A stretch of 64,000 nucleotides of DNA from Rhynchosporium graminicola (GCA_900074885.1 FJUW01000019.1:640002-704001); one strand, 5' to 3'. Positions 36,329 to 48,626 are shown, numbered from the stretch's first letter. Numbers and translations are program-made. The notes: generated by a model not told the origin, from the sequence alone.

Positions 36329-36823
36329 TGTCACGAACTAACCTGGTTCTTGGCACTAAAACCGTCCTGGCACCAGAATACTAATAGTACTACCTAGTGG
36401 TATATACTAGACGGGTTTTAGTACTAGAAAAGAGATAGTACTATTAGAGGAAAGGCACTAATATAATTATAGTATAGACTAGCGAGTAGTATTATACGCC
36501 TACTTATATTAAAGTAATAATAGTATTATAGCTATAAGTGATCTAGGATCACGTGATATACTAGACTGCTAGATAGGTCGCGAGAGCTTGCGCGCTCTGC
36601 AAGACGGTCTTATATAATTAGCATAAGGGACGAAAGTTCTATATAAGACTAGTATTTCTGCTATTAGATAGAAGCTTCGTACTTAAATTTATATAGTAAT
36701 TAATACTTACTTATAACGTCTTAATTCTAATTAAGAACCGAACTTCTTATTTACTTTACTTTATAGCTAATACTAACTAACGAGCTTATATACTGTATAC
36801 TAGTCAGAACTAGGAACGTTATA
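36329..36823 (+). repeat. Gypsy A copy 2, 5' LTR
   Basis: 495 bp. Its first ~90 bases retain the ancestral form (TGTCACGAACTAACCTGG), giving the clearest view of the family A LTR start. The remainder is CA/TG-depleted. Confidence 0.92.
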
Positions 36824-36899
36824 CTTTAAGCACCTTACTTAAAGTATTATTAGTAAGAACGAAATAGCCCCTAAAGAAGAATTAGTTATAGGAGAAAGA

Positions 36900-37510
36900 T
36901 CCTAAGTTAGTAAGATAGAGAAGATTAATAAAGTTACTCTACCTCGAGTTAACCTACTTAATACTTATTATAGAAACTATAATAACCTAGGATAATTTAT
37001 CCTTTAGTACTAAATATACCTCGCTTTTAATAGAGATAAGTTCGAAGCAGATTCCCTTAAAGTACTATAGATTACTTCGTTTCTCTGCGATACTACTACT
37101 TACTAGATCGAACTAGCCTTAAGTAATTACTTAGTTAATCGATACCTAACCGGGGCTTATTCTACTGCTATAACTAAGAAGAGTCGAGTTATCTTTCAAA
37201 CTATTATAAGCTTTACTATTACTATTAAAGGAGTCTTTAGAGACTCTAATAAGAAAGAATAAGCCGAAGTACCTACTCGGAATTCGATAGTAAGGATCTA
37301 TTTACGAATATACTACTAAGTTCTACTGCTATTCTATATAGTTAGACTAGATAGATAATAGATTAAGAGCTTAATACTACTAGGGCCTTAAGGACTATAT
37401 TAAAGATAAGCTCTCTAGGGCTAGTAAACTAAGTACTCTAGAGGACTTAATTAGATCGTCTACTACTATCGATAAATAAATCTAAGAATAAGCGAAAGAA
37501 AAAGAAAGAT
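36900..37510 (+). pseudogene. Gypsy A copy 2 gag remnant
   Basis: Translation with stops reads NKVTLPRVN, FNRDKFEADSLKVL, ELALSNYLVNRYLTGA, IKGVFRDSNKKE and LKDYIKDKLSRASKLSTLED, the typical capsid region of fungal Ty3/Gypsy gag. The equivalent region of copy 3 (62,240-62,880) reads the same way. Frequent TAA/TAG replace Gln and Trp codons. Confidence 0.8.
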
Positions 37511-38960
37511 ACTTTATACTTATTTACCTCTAGAAACCTTAATTTCTATAATAATATAATAAATATTAAGGAAATTTCTAACTTTACTTAAATAATAAAT
37601 ATAATTATTATAATCCGATAGAAATAGATAAAGTAGAAAGAGGATCTAAGGGCTAATCTAAGAAAGATAAATATTAAAAGAAGAGCTTATATTATATATA
37701 TAGTAAGCTAAGATATCTCGCTTATAATTATTCTTAGAAGAAGAAATAAAGAGAGAAACTCTAGAATAAACTTAAGAGAGAATTTAAACTAATAGAAAGG
37801 AAGCTAGATTACTAAGAAGCTTTTAGTATAGAATAGAGTTCGTAGGACTTTATAGCTTATAAATCTAGCGAAGAATTCGAAGAGAACTTAATTAAACTTC
37901 TAGATAAAAACTAAGAAAGCTAGAGTATTATAGATAAAAGAAACTATTTATATAATAATCTCTTATATAATAATAAAAACTAGACTCTTCGAAATCACGA
38001 TAATAAAAGAAGAATATAAGTTTATAATAGAACTAAGTCCGATTTTATAGAGTATTATCGAACTTATAATATACCTAACTTAAGTATAGATTACGTTATT
38101 ACTTACTATAATATTACTATAATCGTATTCTAAGAAAATATAAGAGATACTAAGGAATAACTAGATCGTTATATAGCTAACCTCGAAGGGGAATCAGAAC
38201 TAAAAGAGTTTAAATAACTAGATTAGTTCCTTCGAATCAAAGATACTTAAGCTATTACTAAGGAGATAAGAAGAGAATACTATTAGTAGAGAAAATAATA
38301 CCCTTTAGAACTAGCTACTTATTAGAGAATAGTAATAGATCTGATCTAAGCGTAAGCTAATCTCTATTACTATATACTTTATATCTTAATTACTTACGAA
38401 CCCGGCTTTAGAACTAAGCTAGACGAAATAATAAGGAGAATTATTAAAGAAGTATATAATTACTCTATAATAGAACTATTATACTTAGAGCTTACTACTA
38501 TTAGAGAGTTCGATTAGTTAATCTTACTAGTTATAATAGATAATATTAAGATAAAAGCACTTATTGATTTAAGAGCTATAAGATACTTTATAAACTCGGC
38601 CTTTATCGAGAAATAGAATATTCCTATTATTATTAACTCGAAACTATATCGCCTTATCTTATTAGATAAAAAAAGCGCCGGATTAGATAGATAAGTCTAT
38701 AGAAGAATAAGAGGAATAAAGATAATTATTAATAAATACGAAGAAACGCTTTATTTTAATATTATACTTACTAGATAATACGATATCGTATTAGGAATAT
38801 TATAGCTATATAATTATAATCTTAGCGTAAACTAGATAACTAAGAAAGTTATATTTAATAACTATAAATATAACTATAGTTAACTAGCTAGTAAAAGAGA
38901 GGCTAGCGCCGCCTTCTTAATAATAACGCTAATAGACTCTAGCTAGTTAAGTCGTATTTA

Positions 38961-39248
38961 TAATGATAACTCACCTGAATATCACATGAGAAGTCACCTG
39001 AATATCATATGAGAAGAAGGATAGATACCAGGGCCTAAGTCTATAGGTATCCCAGTATAACTAGTATCCGACTCAGTATAATATCGGACTAGTACTAGTA
39101 TATATATATAAGGTGCTTTATACTCTATTTCTCTTCTTCTTCTTTCCTTATCTTTTTATTTCCTTAGTAGTAGACTATATAAGATCGCTCTTAGCCTCCC
39201 TACTTGTTTTATTCTTACTCGTATACCGCCTCGAGTCTTATATTATTA
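38961..39248 (+). repeat. Solo family B LTR inside Gypsy A copy 2
   Basis: Reverse-orientation match to the 264-bp family B LTRs, starting TAATGATAACTCACC and ending CTTATATTATTA. It is 288 bp long because a 23-bp stretch is duplicated in tandem (38,971-38,993 and 38,994-39,016). Target duplication is not clear. Confidence 0.85.
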
Positions 39249-42200
39249 TAGGGTTCCTAGTTAGATAGAACCTAGAAATCATCTTAGTTAGATAAATAAT
39301 ATTCGGGAATAGCTACTCGAACTATATAAGAAGTTCTCGAAACTATTCGAGGATCCGCAGGATATAAGAGCTCTACTTAAGTATAAGCTTTAGGATTATA
39401 TACTAAACTTTAAAAATAGATTTATACTTATTATAAAGAAACTTTACTATTATAATTATAATACTATAAGAACGCTTAAAGAGTATTAGAAGTTAAGTAT
39501 AAAGAAAGAATAGATTCGGAAGTCTAAATTACCTTATATTATTAATATACTAGTAGTTAAGAAAGTAAGAGATCCTAAGGGAAGACTATATAGAGACTAT
39601 TAGATAATTAATAATAGAACTATAAGAGATATATATCCTTTACTAAACGCGTAATACTTATAAGATAAGCTCGCTAGAGTAAAGATATATATTAAATTAG
39701 ATTAATAGAATATATTTAATTTGATCCGAATTAAGAAAGGATATAAATAGAAAACTGCTTTTATATTATCTTTAGGGCTATAGGAATATATAGTAATATT
39801 ATTTAGCTTAACTAATACCTTAGCTATATATTAAAGTAGAATAATAATATTCTTAAGGACTTTATTAGGAAATTCGCTATATACTACTTAGATAATATCT
39901 TAGTATACTTAGAGATTATTAAGATATACTAGAGCTATATTACTTAAGTTATAAAAGTACTTTATAAAATAGATTCTAGACTAAAGATATTGAAATATAA
40001 ATTCTTAGTTAAATAAGCTACTTTTCTAAAGTATATTATTCGCTCGGGAGAGATAAGTATTAACTTAGAGAAAATTAGAGCTATAAGGAATAGGAATCTC
40101 TAAAGAATATTAAAGATATATAATTATAATTAGGTTTCGCTAACTTTTACTAATAGTTTATTAGAAATTATTTTAAAATTTCCGAACTACTTATAAGCTT
40201 AATAAGAAAAGGTATTATTTTCACTTAGATTAGCTAGTATAAGGAAGCTTTTTAGAGAATTAAGAAAGAATTTATAAAAGAACTAATCTTATATAGTTTC
40301 GATAAAGAGAAAGAAAGTATAATAGAAATAGATACTTTTAATACTTATATTAGTATAGTATACCTATAGCGAGATAATAAAGGATAGCTATATCTAGTTA
40401 TTTACTTTTTAGAGAAAATATCTCTAGCTAAGTAGAATTATAATATCTATAAGAAAGAACTTATAGTAATTATTAAAGTACTTAAATACTAGAAAATATA
40501 CTTATAAGAAGCTAAATTCCTAGTTATTATCTATACTAACTATATGAATCTTCGAACCTTTATAATTACTAAGGTCTTAGATAATCGTCGATTAGCTTAA
40601 TAGTCTAAGGAACTCGCCTCTTTTAACTTAGTTATTAAGTATATATAAGGAAAAGATAATATATAAGCGGATACTCTAAGTAGATTACTAAGTTATAAGG
40701 ATAATAAGGTTTATAATAAGATTATCTTACTTAGATAGCTAGATAATAGAGATATAGTTACTAATATTCGAGAAGCTATTATAATTAAGTAAGAAATTAA
40801 AGTATTTTAGTATAATACCTTAAAAGAAGCTTAAAAGAAAGATAGATTATCTCTAGATATAACTAAGGAACTTATTACTAGAAATATAATTAAAAATAGT
40901 ATTATATAAGTTAATAGGAAAATTTAGCTTCTACTAAGCTTAATAGAAATATATATTAAAGAATAATACGAGCTTCCCGCGTATAGATACTAAGAGATAT
41001 AAAGAATATATCTGAAGATTTTAAGAAACTATTAGTCGAAAGGACTTAATTATATAATTAAAGAAGTACTAGCTAATTATAATATCTATATTAGGAATAA
41101 GTCTTCCTAATATATATCTTATAAGTAGATAATTATAGTACTAATACTACTAATATCTTGGAAAACGATATTATAGGACTTTATAGAGCTATTACCGCTA
41201 TTAAAGGACCTAGTTATAGGAGTTAGCTATAATATAATACTTATTATTATAGAAAGACTTATTAAGTATATAATCTTAGTACTAGTCTTATCTACTCTTA
41301 TAGCTAAATACATAGTATAAGTATATCTTAAGGAGGTAATCTCTAAGTATAGAGTACCCGAAGAAATCATATCAGATCGAGATAAGTTATTTATATTAAA
41401 GTTCTAGAATACTTTAATAGGATTCCTAGGGACTAAATAGAAACTATTAATAGCTTTTTATCCTTAGACTAATAGAGGAAATAAAAGAATAAACTAAGTA
41501 GTTAAAGTATATTTATACTACTATATTAATTATTAATAAAATAATTAAGTAGAATTACTACTATTAATAGAGTTTATATATAATAGCTCGACTATAGAAA
41601 TAATAAAAGTTATATTATTCTTCGCGAATTATAGTTATAAACTTATCGCTTATAAAAAGCTTAATATTACTATTAAGGATAATAATATAGCTCGTATCTA
41701 GGTCCGGAATATCTAAGACCTCTATAAGGAACTCGTAGAGGAACTCTAGTTTATAGTAGAAAAGAATACGTATTATTATAATAAGAATTATAATTAGAAG
41801 CTAACGCTATAGAAGAAGGATAAAGTTTACTTTCTATAGAAAAATATTAATATATAGAGACTAAGTAATAAGTTAGATTATAAGAAACTTAGACTTTTTA
41901 AAATTAAATATATTAAAGGACCTTTAAATTATAAACTCTAGCTACTAGCTATAATAAAGAAAATATTCTTAATATTTTATATATTCTTATTAAAAAAAGC
42001 ACTACTAAGAGTACTACTAGCTCTAAAGATATATATTAAACTAGTTAACCTACTTATAGAATACGATATAAAGGAACTATTAGACTATTAGTATAAACGA
42101 GATATTATTAGATACTTAGTGAAATAGAAGAACTACTTATATTCGGAAAATATATAAGAACTTAAGTTAAGCTTTTATTACTTAATATTACTAACTAATT

Positions 42201-42865
42201 TCTATTAATAAAACTTAGATCTACTTAGAGTAAGTCCGTAGAGTCGAAAGGAAGGATAACTATCGGATCGAACGAGAGGTCGATAGGGACGTTAGAACTA
42301 GAAGGTTCTATGCTTACTAGCTTAGTATTTTTAAGCGCTCTTTTCTTTTCTTATTTCTCTTTTTCTTCTTTTTCTAGAGCTTTAAGAGTATTAAGCTTAG
42401 CTATCGAGTTCAGACTAATAATAATTATCTTTTATTACTTTTCGTATAAGAAACGTTTCTATTTCTTTAACTTTATAATTCGTATATAGAACTTAGCTAT
42501 AGCTAAATTTTTCTTATTCTCTAACTTTTCGATTTATAAATCTAGATTATTCTATTCGGAAGCTATAAGTATCTAGTTCCTTATATAAATATCATAGGAT
42601 TTATTTAGTTAAGCGTAATAATTATATCTAGTTAGTTTAGGATCGTAAGGTAATATATACCCTTTATATTCCGCTTTTTTATATCTAGTATATAATATTA
42701 TAATTTTATTACTTAATTCTATTTATCTTCCGAGTATAATATAATCGACTTATTTAGTTAAGCGTTTAAGGAGTATAATAAAAAAAGAAGATAGCTATAA
42801 GTAGTTATTAATATTTCCTTAGGTATACTTAAGTATAAGGATACGCTAAGATAGAAGAGGGATAG

Positions 42866-43360
42866 TATTACGAACTAACCTAGTTCTTAGTACTAAAACC
42901 GTCCTAGTACTAGAATACTAATAGTACTACCTAGTAGTATATACTAGACGGGTTTCAATACTAGAAAAGAGTTAGTACTATTAGAGGAAAAGCACTAATA
43001 CAGTTATAGTACAGACTAGCGAGTAGTACTATACGCCTACCTATATTGAAGTAATAATAGTATTATAGCTATAGGTGATCTAGGATCACGTGATATACTA
43101 GACTACTAGATAAGTCGCGAGAGCTTACGCGCTCTATAAGACGGTCTTATATAATTAGTATAAGGGACGAAGGTTCTATATAAGACTAGTACTTCTGCTA
43201 TTAGATAGGAGCTTCGTGCTTAAATTCATATAGTAATTAATACTTACTTATAACGTCTTAATTCTAATTGAGAACTGAACTTCTTATTTACTTTACTTTA
43301 TAGCTTATACTAACCGACGAGCCTATATACCGCGTACTAGTCAGAACCAGGAACGTTACA
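42866..43360 (+). repeat. Gypsy A copy 2, 3' LTR
   Basis: 495 bp, ending in the unmutated tip CCAGGAACGTTACA followed by GATAC. Differences from the 5' LTR are mainly transitions at CA and TG sites. Confidence 0.92.
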
Positions 43361-43674
43361 GATACTAGATTAGCTAGAAGAGAAGCTGATTTCTTAATAT
43401 ATTATTTAACTCGGAAAGAGAGCTAGTTATAATACTAAATTATAAAATTAGATACTAATATTACTTATCTATAGCGAGAAAGATATAATTAAGAGGCTTA
43501 TTAGTAGTATTACTTAGATTAGAATAGATAACTAGATACTTTCTTTTATAATAATTCTTTCGTTAGTAATAAGAGATATACTTAAATACTTAAGTATCTA
43601 GCTAAGCTCTCCTTTCTAGTATAAAACTTAGTACTAGTCTAAGAAACTTAATCTAACTTAAATAACTACTTTCC
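43361..43674. other. AT-rich spacer
   Basis: RIP-type sequence between Gypsy A copy 2 and the inverted repeat. Nothing recognised. Confidence 0.5.
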
Positions 43675-43809
43675 CTTATTAAGAAACGCTATATACTAAA
43701 AGAAGAAGTATAGCGTTTTATTTTCCTAGTTGCGAATAAGTAGCTAGATATTTATTAGTAAAATAAAACGCTATACTTCTTCTTTTAGTATATAGCGTTT
43801 CTTAATAAG
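43675..43809. repeat. 50-bp perfect inverted repeat
   Basis: Arms at 43,675-43,724 and 43,760-43,809 are exact reverse complements around a 35-bp spacer. The arm core is GAAACGCTATATACTAAAAG. It is the longest perfect palindrome I could find in the window. It could be a foldback element, a MITE relic, or an inverted-duplication artefact. Confidence 0.92.
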
Positions 43810-43950
43810 AGACTTTAGAGTATCTCTATTTACTTATCTATAATATATATATCTAGTAATCTAAAGAGTATATCTATATCTTTTAAGTCTTTAATATTAT
43901 CTATTATGTCGATATCCCTATTATTTATAATATAAGTATTATAATACTCT

Positions 43951-44580
43951 TATAAAAGCTTATTATTACTATTAATTTATCTTAGTTATAAGAAAGCGAG
44001 TTTCTACTTCTTTACTTTTATTTACGAAATACTCGCTTATAAATAGGAAATCTGAAATTCTAAAGAGTATAATTTATTTATTAGAGTCTTTAGTATATTT
44101 TACTATATTTAAATATATATACATCTTATTATTAAGATACGTAATATTAACTAGAAGGCTTATTACTACTATAGATTTATCTTAAAAGAAGGAAGCGAGC
44201 TATAGCTTATTCTTTACTTTTATCTACAGGATACTCGCTTATAATAAGGAATTATAGAAATCTAAAGAGTATATTTTATTTATTAGAATCTCTAGTATTT
44301 TTTAATATATTTATATTTCTATTATCTCTAATATATACGCGGTAATATTAATTAAAAGGCTTATTACTACTATAGAATCGCTAAGGGCAGGGTAATAGAG
44401 GTAACTAGGCCTCTCCTCCTTTACTTTAATTAAGAGATTACTTACTTATAACGAGCTATCACTAGAAATACTAAGAGTATATTTTACTTGTCGTAATCTC
44501 TAGTATTTTTTCGTATATTCAGATCTCTATAACTCTTAGCGATAAGGTGCGTAATATTAACTAGAAGGCTTATTACTAGA
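43951..44580. repeat. Degenerate tandem repeat of about 200 bp, three copies plus a partial
   Basis: The start motif AAGGCTTATTACTAC (or close variants) recurs at about 43,955, 44,154, 44,355 and 44,564. Each is followed at similar spacing by a GAGTATATTTTATTTATTAGA-type segment (written here only approximately) and a GTAATATTAACTAGAAGG junction. Copies differ by mutation and small indels. The array ends close to the border with the gene island. Confidence 0.75.
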
Positions 44581-45099
44581 GAAGATTCGTATAAGGGGCG
44601 AGATTTCAGGGGCCCGAAGGCGGTAAGAGTAGCGTGCCGCTAGCGCTAGGCCTGATCGAGGTCGATTTGGCGTGTAGCGTTAGTCGGGGCCGCGGTTAAT
44701 TTTCCATTCTTACTCAGCGTGTAGGGCAGACTTTCAAATCAGTGATGACTGAACAGGTGTATACAGATAGGTACTTTGCGTACCATAATAGACGAGATAA
44801 AATTTCTGAAACGGAGAACACTATGTGATTTCATTCCCCGTTGAACTGTGACAGTGTTGACAACAGCTTATTTCCAGTATTGAACGAAGTGAACTACGCA
44901 AGCATTCGGACATTGTGTACAGTATCAAACATTTGGCAAGCGTTAGCTAGACCTGCCTGCTGCGTGCGCAGCGATATGTATAAGGGTGACATAGTCTTCC
45001 AGGCTTCCGCTATTCCCACAGAGAATGCCATCTGGGTTGCGCTACACTACTGATCATGTCTTCTAGACCAGGCCATATTATACACTTCCTCGAAGTCGA
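44581..45099. other. Transition from AT-rich block to gene island
   Basis: Composition rises abruptly after about 44,600, including a GC-rich stretch at 44,600-44,700. A 70-codon frame at 44,841-45,053 has no recognisable content. The last part is probably the SDHAF3 3' UTR. Confidence 0.5.
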
Positions 45100-45616
45100 C
45101 TACGAGTTCGATTCTTCGCTATCCTCGAGTTCCTTCTTCCGGATAGCCTGCATGAGCTCATACATCTGCCCAAGTTGCTGATCTAAAAGAACGTTAGATA
45201 GTCACATCGACGTGCATACACACAGGGGAGAACAAACCACTCATCTTGTCTATTTTTCCTTGTTCCATACGCTCGCCAATCCATGAATCACCCTCTAGAG
45301 ACTGGGCGTACATTTGCCATTCAGTCAAGAATCCAATCTTGGACAAGGAGCATTAGTTACAAAATCCTTACTTGAGAGGTCTTCGTGTACTTACGATATG
45401 AACTGGATTTTCCACATCTCGATGTGCCCTGAACTCACTCTTCACATATTCATCGCCGAGAAGACGCATATCCCTGGGCAAGTGCTTTCGATGCGTGCGC
45501 AGCAATCGTCTGTAGAGCGGTATCGGTGGAAGGAGAGCCAGTGGTGCAGGCTTGAAGCCCTTCGTAGCACCGAGGGTTGTGGGCGATGCCATAAACAAAC
45601 GCGGATTGATTCTCAT
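45100..45616 (-). CDS. SDHAF3: Succinate dehydrogenase assembly factor 3, mitochondrial (ACN9/SDH7)
   Basis: SDHAF3 is a LYR-type mitochondrial chaperone that helps mature the iron-sulfur subunit of complex II. Exons on the minus strand are 45,616-45,395, 45,337-45,238 and 45,182-45,100 (134 residues), with introns of 57 and 55 bp. The N-terminus [20 protein letters not shown] resembles a targeting peptide. It is followed by the conserved [54 protein letters not shown] and [18 protein letters not shown] blocks. The LYR motif appears as LYR within IPLYRRLL. The start at 45,616 is the ATG; a GTG immediately upstream is not needed. The gene is divergent from MTQ2. Confidence 0.94.
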
Positions 45617-45979
45617 CACGGAATTGACACCGCAATGTTAGATTTCAGAGACTGATGGATTTTTTCGGCAAAATATGATGGATTTGAAGGCATAGCCCTG
45701 TCGAGGATTTTCTCAATTGACTTGACTTATGAAGGAGGACGGACTTGCGTTCATGACGCAGTCGGCGCGAGTACCCTTGGGCAAGGGTTGGACAGGCAGA
45801 GCAGGGCTCAGTCTAATGTTCGGATATTTGTCAGCCTTGCGCTCGAATCCCTGTCGAGATACCGGGTAACTCTTCATACCATATACGCCGTTTGAAGAAA
45901 GCTATATACAAAGGGCTGTGTGTGTCGGATACAATAAACAAATGTTGTTGGCACAAGCAAGTCTTACAACTCAATCCAG
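45617..45979. promoter_or_regulatory. Divergent spacer between SDHAF3 and MTQ2
   Basis: 363 bp that must contain both promoters. No distinct element was identified. Confidence 0.6.
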
Positions 45980-46774
45980 ATGCTTCCAACGCCGTCGACC
46001 TCCCATGTGGCCTTCCAAAGAGTCTATGAACCTGCTGAGGATTCTTACTTGCTGCTCGACACGCTTTCTTGCGAGGCTGAGAAAATCTTCCTCCATAACA
46101 GGTTCCTGAGCAACCATTCCGAAAGCACGAAGAACAGTTCCCCATCGACGTCCTCATCGCCCTTGGTCGTTGAAATTGGGACAGGCTCTGGAGTCGTTGT
46201 CTCTTTTGTTAACGCACATGCAAATACGATTCTTGGGCGTACGGATGTTATGACTATGGGTGTGGACGTGAATCGATTTGCCTGTCAGGCTACTGAGCAG
46301 ACGGTAGGCATGGCCCAAGAGGACCAGGGCTCGAAGGGGCTTCCGAACGGGTTCTTCTTAGGCAGTGTTCTGGGGGACCTCACGCTAGCTTTGAGGCCCG
46401 GGCAGGTTGATCTTTTGATCTTCAATCCCCCATACGTGCCAACCTTAGAGTTACCACATATCCCAAGAGTTCTTGGTCCACAGGCGACATCTTATGATGC
46501 TGATTCATACCTGCTTTCTCTATCGTATGCTGGAGGATTAGATGGCATGGAGACCACAAACCGTCTGCTGAATAGCTTGGATACTGTCTTAAGCAGGACC
46601 CGAGGATGCGCATATATCCTGCTTTGTGCTCGGAATCAACCAGAGATAGTAAAGGAAGAGATTAGGAAGTGGGGAAAAGGCTGGGCCGTTGAGACTGTTG
46701 GAAGTAGTGGAAAGAAAGCTGGATGGGAAAGGCTTCAAATCATCAGAATCTCGCGTACAGCGATTGATTCGTGA
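45980..46774 (+). CDS. MTQ2: eRF1 glutamine methyltransferase catalytic subunit (HemK family)
   Basis: Mtq2, with its partner Trm112, methylates the Gln of the GGQ motif in translation release factor eRF1 using S-adenosylmethionine. It is a single-exon gene of 264 residues. The N-terminus VYEPAEDSYLLLDTL is the family signature. The SAM-binding motif VVEIGTGSGVVVSF lies at residues 63-76, an acidic second motif at GVDVNRF (94-100), and the catalytic NPPY at 149-152. The C-terminal strand region (AYILLCARNQPEIVKEE) is complete. Length is slightly above the yeast protein owing to a Ser-rich insert near residues 45-60. Confidence 0.95.
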   Translation: MLPTPSTSHVAFQRVYEPAEDSYLLLDTLSCEAEKIFLHNRFLSNHSESTKNSSPSTSSSPLVVEIGTGSGVVVSFVNAHANTILGRTDVMTMGVDVNRFACQATEQTVGMAQEDQGSKGLPNGFFLGSVLGDLTLALRPGQVDLLIFNPPYVPTLELPHIPRVLGPQATSYDADSYLLSLSYAGGLDGMETTNRLLNSLDTVLSRTRGCAYILLCARNQPEIVKEEIRKWGKGWAVETVGSSGKKAGWERLQIIRISRTAIDS

Positions 46775-46979
46775 AAGGGTAGGGCTTTCACTAAATCCAA
46801 TAAATGCATCATTGATCAATTGGGAGCCTTCGCTTTTCTGGAATCCACATACGCCAATAATCCCGTAACCGTTTCCACATGTAGCCTCGAGCCAGGTAAC
46901 GTGTATAGTCGTAGCTTCCAAGTGCATGGATTCATCAACGCCTCAAGATCAATTCAATACAGCTTCCTGGTAGACGTCT

Positions 46980-47533
46980 CTAAAACCCTCTACCACCTCC
47001 TCCTCTACCGCGTCCACCTCTAAAGCCACCGCCTCCGCCTCGGCCTCCTCTGGGACCTCCACGACCTCTTCCGCCTCTGACAGCGCCTCTGTCTGCGACT
47101 TCCTTCCTCGCCTTGTTCTTCGGCTTGGGCGCGTCATCGACCAGCAGTGTATCAAGTGGCAAGGAGTCGGGAAGGATGTAGTATCTGATTGTTGAGCCCC
47201 GCAGGTTGATGGTATCGAGGGAGATGGGATCGCGACCTCGCTGGGTCATCTTCACAGTGCGCAATGCAGTGTTCATCTGCGGGGAGACAGATGTGATGGT
47301 GCCATGGATGATTGTACCTTTGCACCATTAGCTGAGTTATAAGCTGCACCGACATCGTAACATACCATTCTTGAGCTCAATTGTCACCGACTCATTCGCG
47401 CATTTCATCAAGAACCTACCACGGGCATCACAGTCAGTCAGGAGCTTTGCGCGAGAGCCTTGAAAAAATATGAAGCTCAGCTTATGCCACAACTAGGTTG
47501 CGTTTTGGGGAGAGCTTACCTGACGAGCTTCAT
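46980..47533 (-). CDS. SMD1: Small nuclear ribonucleoprotein Sm D1
   Basis: Sm D1 is one of seven Sm proteins that form the ring on U1, U2, U4 and U5 snRNAs. Exons on the minus strand are 47,533-47,520 (14 bp), 47,415-47,366 and 47,317-46,980, giving 133 residues. Introns are 104 and 48 bp, both GT-AG, and joins restore the family sequence [34 protein letters not shown]. The Sm1 motif lies in the first 50 residues and Sm2 ([16 protein letters not shown]) around 65-80. The tail is a long RGG-repeat region, a likely substrate for arginine methylation. The 3' end lies about 205 bp from the MTQ2 3' end, so the two genes converge. Confidence 0.96.
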
Positions 47534-48176
47534 CTTCACGGATCTCTAATTCGACTCAGGGGCAAAGGTCGGACTGTCAATTGTGAGTTGGGGAACAGGG
47601 CTGGTGTTGTTGTGGTGGGATGCGACACTTGGACCCACGAAATTGGTGCAGCCAAAAAACCTTCCTGTCCATCAAGGAAGGACAAGGTCACGTGGTGATA
47701 GATAGATGCTTAACCACCCGCTCTCTATCTTGGCCCAAATCAGAAGACTAGGTCAGCGTAATTAAGTGCTTTGACTGGGTCAGGCATTGCAATCGCGCCT
47801 TCCTATTATAAGCATTATTGCTGTGATTTATGTTCTCCTTCTGTAAACTGCTCGCGCGCTGAATCCTGAAAATGGAAAGCCTTTGAAACATACGGCTCAA
47901 ATCTATCCACGCTGGCCGCTGTCATTGATCACAGCGGTGCAACGATTATCAAATTATCTCCAGTAGACGGAACACAACATGCACTCGTTTTATTAACAGG
48001 TGTTTATTGTATCATCAAGGTGTCTATTATTAATCCAAGACCAGCAATTCGATTAATCCTCCTCACGACGTCTGCTGGGGTCAAAAAGCAACCATTTGTA
48101 TCGTGATCTCATGGAATCATCTGAACAACTCGCAATTTGGGTATATAACGCGCTCCGTTGATCACTCCAAATGGCT
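47534..48176. other. Spacer between SMD1 and PKR1
   Basis: About 640 bp with no supported coding sequence. It should contain the SMD1 promoter and the PKR1 3' UTR. Composition is normal. Confidence 0.5.
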
Positions 48177-48626
48177 TCACTTGTCTTTGTCTGTCTCCGA
48201 AACCCTTTCCCACTCATCCTCGGTACTTGTCTCCGATTTGTTCCCCTTTGTACTTCCACGATCCTTGAGCTCCCCAGTCTTCTTGATTACCTCGGCCGCC
48301 TTGCTTCCTGAGCCGGCATTGCTAGTATCTATCACAGTTTCCGCATCTGTGTCAATATCGTCTGCGTGTTGAGCCTCCTCCAGGCTCTTCTTCTTGTCCT
48401 CAGATGCCTGGACTGTTTTGAGCTCGCTGACGAACCAGTTTATCGACCACCAGAGCCCAGCACTGAGAAGGGAAAGCAGAAGGAAGTGGACACTGAAGGT
48501 TGCGATGAGGAGGAATAGCAACACCACTTGGAGACATGCGAATGTGACATTGGTCGCAATGAGCAGTGTAGGTGTAGGCCCGGGCGTGAAGATCGACTGA
48601 GCGAGCTCAGTGAAGAAAGTGGACAT
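48177..48626 (-). CDS. PKR1: V-ATPase assembly factor Pkr1
   Basis: Pkr1 is an ER membrane protein that helps assemble the V0 sector of the vacuolar H+-ATPase. Single exon of 149 residues, within the fungal size range. The conserved N-terminus FFTELAQSIFTPGPTPTLL is followed by two hydrophobic segments (about residues 21-42 and 44-65, ending SAGLWWSINWFVSEL). A charged, Ser/Glu/Lys-rich tail ends STEDEWERVSE. It has the same orientation as SMD1. Confidence 0.93.
   Translation of the reverse strand: MSTFFTELAQSIFTPGPTPTLLIATNVTFACLQVVLLFLLIATFSVHFLLLSLLSAGLWWSINWFVSELKTVQASEDKKKSLEEAQHADDIDTDAETVIDTSNAGSGSKAAEVIKKTGELKDRGSTKGNKSETSTEDEWERVSETDKDK

Larger units (their letters stand above)
36324..43365 (+). 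mobile_element. Gypsy family A, copy 2 (full length)
   Basis: Plus-strand element with 495-bp LTRs (36,329-36,823 and 42,866-43,360) and target duplication GATAC (36,324-36,328 and 43,361-43,365). Decayed gag starts near 36,900, protease-like sequence lies near 38,500-38,950, and reverse transcriptase, RNase H and integrase remnants run 39,250-42,250. It is interrupted by a solo family B LTR at 38,961-39,248, which accounts for its being about 278 bp longer than the nested-corrected copy 1. A purine tract (AGAAGAGGGATAG) precedes the 3' LTR. Confidence 0.93.

Noticed and set aside
43675..43809. Reading the inverted repeat as a CRISPR-like or terminator structure
   Set aside because: Only one pair of arms, no spacer array, and a eukaryotic context.
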